From: Paenibacillus thermotolerans
GTDB lineage: Bacteria; Bacillota; Bacilli; Paenibacillales; YIM-B00363
Assembly (NCBI RefSeq): GCF_028745515.1
Contig: NZ_JAQZSG010000034.1
Coordinates: forward strand, 8,206 to 50,438
Direction of reading: 5' to 3'
Length of the DNA: 42,233 nucleotides
Below the pieces are notes generated by a model. That model had not been told where the DNA came from, did no database searches, and saw only the letters and a program-made list of their open reading frames with translations. Each line of letters begins with the position of its first letter. Position 1 is the first letter of the stretch. The translations under genes and the position numbers were made by a program. Below are positions 42,201 to 42,233 of this stretch, in pieces.

Positions 42201-42233
42201 GAACAACGAGCACGGACTTTTCGAAGGTGTCGC

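Noticed and set aside
42100-42233. 16S rRNA gene inside the window
   Set aside because: Only the leader, promoters and boxA are visible; no 16S 5' sequence (AGAGTTTGATC) is present.

Overview
The window looks like chromosome from a moderately GC-rich, endospore-forming Gram-positive of the Paenibacillaceae type. The evidence is spore-associated genes (a YyaC-like protein and a GH18 hydrolase of the spore cell-wall kind), Bacillales-only small families (DUF1128, DUF2536, DUF2905, YgzB), strong Shine-Dalgarno sites, frequent GTG and TTG starts, and a perR/ygzB/ygxA neighbourhood leading into an rRNA leader as in Bacillus subtilis. I see no insertion sequence, prophage, CRISPR array or tRNA. The assignment rests on recognising protein families, not on a search.

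Layout. 0.1-6.1 kb: a phytanoyl-CoA-dioxygenase-like enzyme, an AraC regulator divergent from the Leloir galactose operon galK-galE-galT, and a tiny gene whose ribosome site lies inside the gal terminator. 6.2-12.3 kb: CPBP membrane protease, an RsmF-like rRNA methyltransferase, DUF1128, a YyaC-like protein, an SRAP DNA-protein-crosslink protein and a cytosolic-type gamma-glutamyltransferase. 12.6-16.4 kb: MFS and TSUP exporters, a VOC protein, a small conserved protein and a membrane-anchored cupredoxin. 16.5-19.3 kb: a DedA-NERD fusion, a thioredoxin-like protein, an MBL hydrolase and small proteins. 19.5-22.5 kb: a polar amino-acid ABC importer divergent from a LysE-type exporter. 22.5-27.9 kb: an AT-richer two-component/BcrA-type ABC cassette, then a YhgE-like membrane protein with its probable TetR repressor. 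28-32 kb: AI-2E transporter, a small conserved protein and an exported protein built from eight Ig-like (BIG2) domains. 32-35.3 kb: gatCAB. 35.4-38.2 kb: an ECF sigma operon with membrane and envelope-sensing-type proteins. 38.2-42.2 kb: perR, spore-type GH18, ygzB, ygxA, then tandem promoters and boxA of an rRNA operon whose 16S gene would start beyond the right edge.

Working together. GalK, GalE and GalT make a complete Leloir pathway, probably controlled by the divergent AraC protein. GatCAB makes Gln-tRNA(Gln) and/or Asn-tRNA(Asn) by transamidation. The two-component pair probably drives the adjacent ABC transporter. The ECF sigma factor is probably held by the overlapping one-helix membrane protein.

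The least explained material is non-coding: three intergenic gaps (7.1-7.6, 12.3-12.6 and 15.3-15.6 kb) each hold their own unrelated family of short palindromic repeats, several of them spaced about 51-52 nt apart. Other points worth a second look are the DedA-NERD fusion with an altered nuclease motif, the sigma operon without a recognisable zinc anti-sigma, and the small ORF whose Shine-Dalgarno is buried in a terminator stem.
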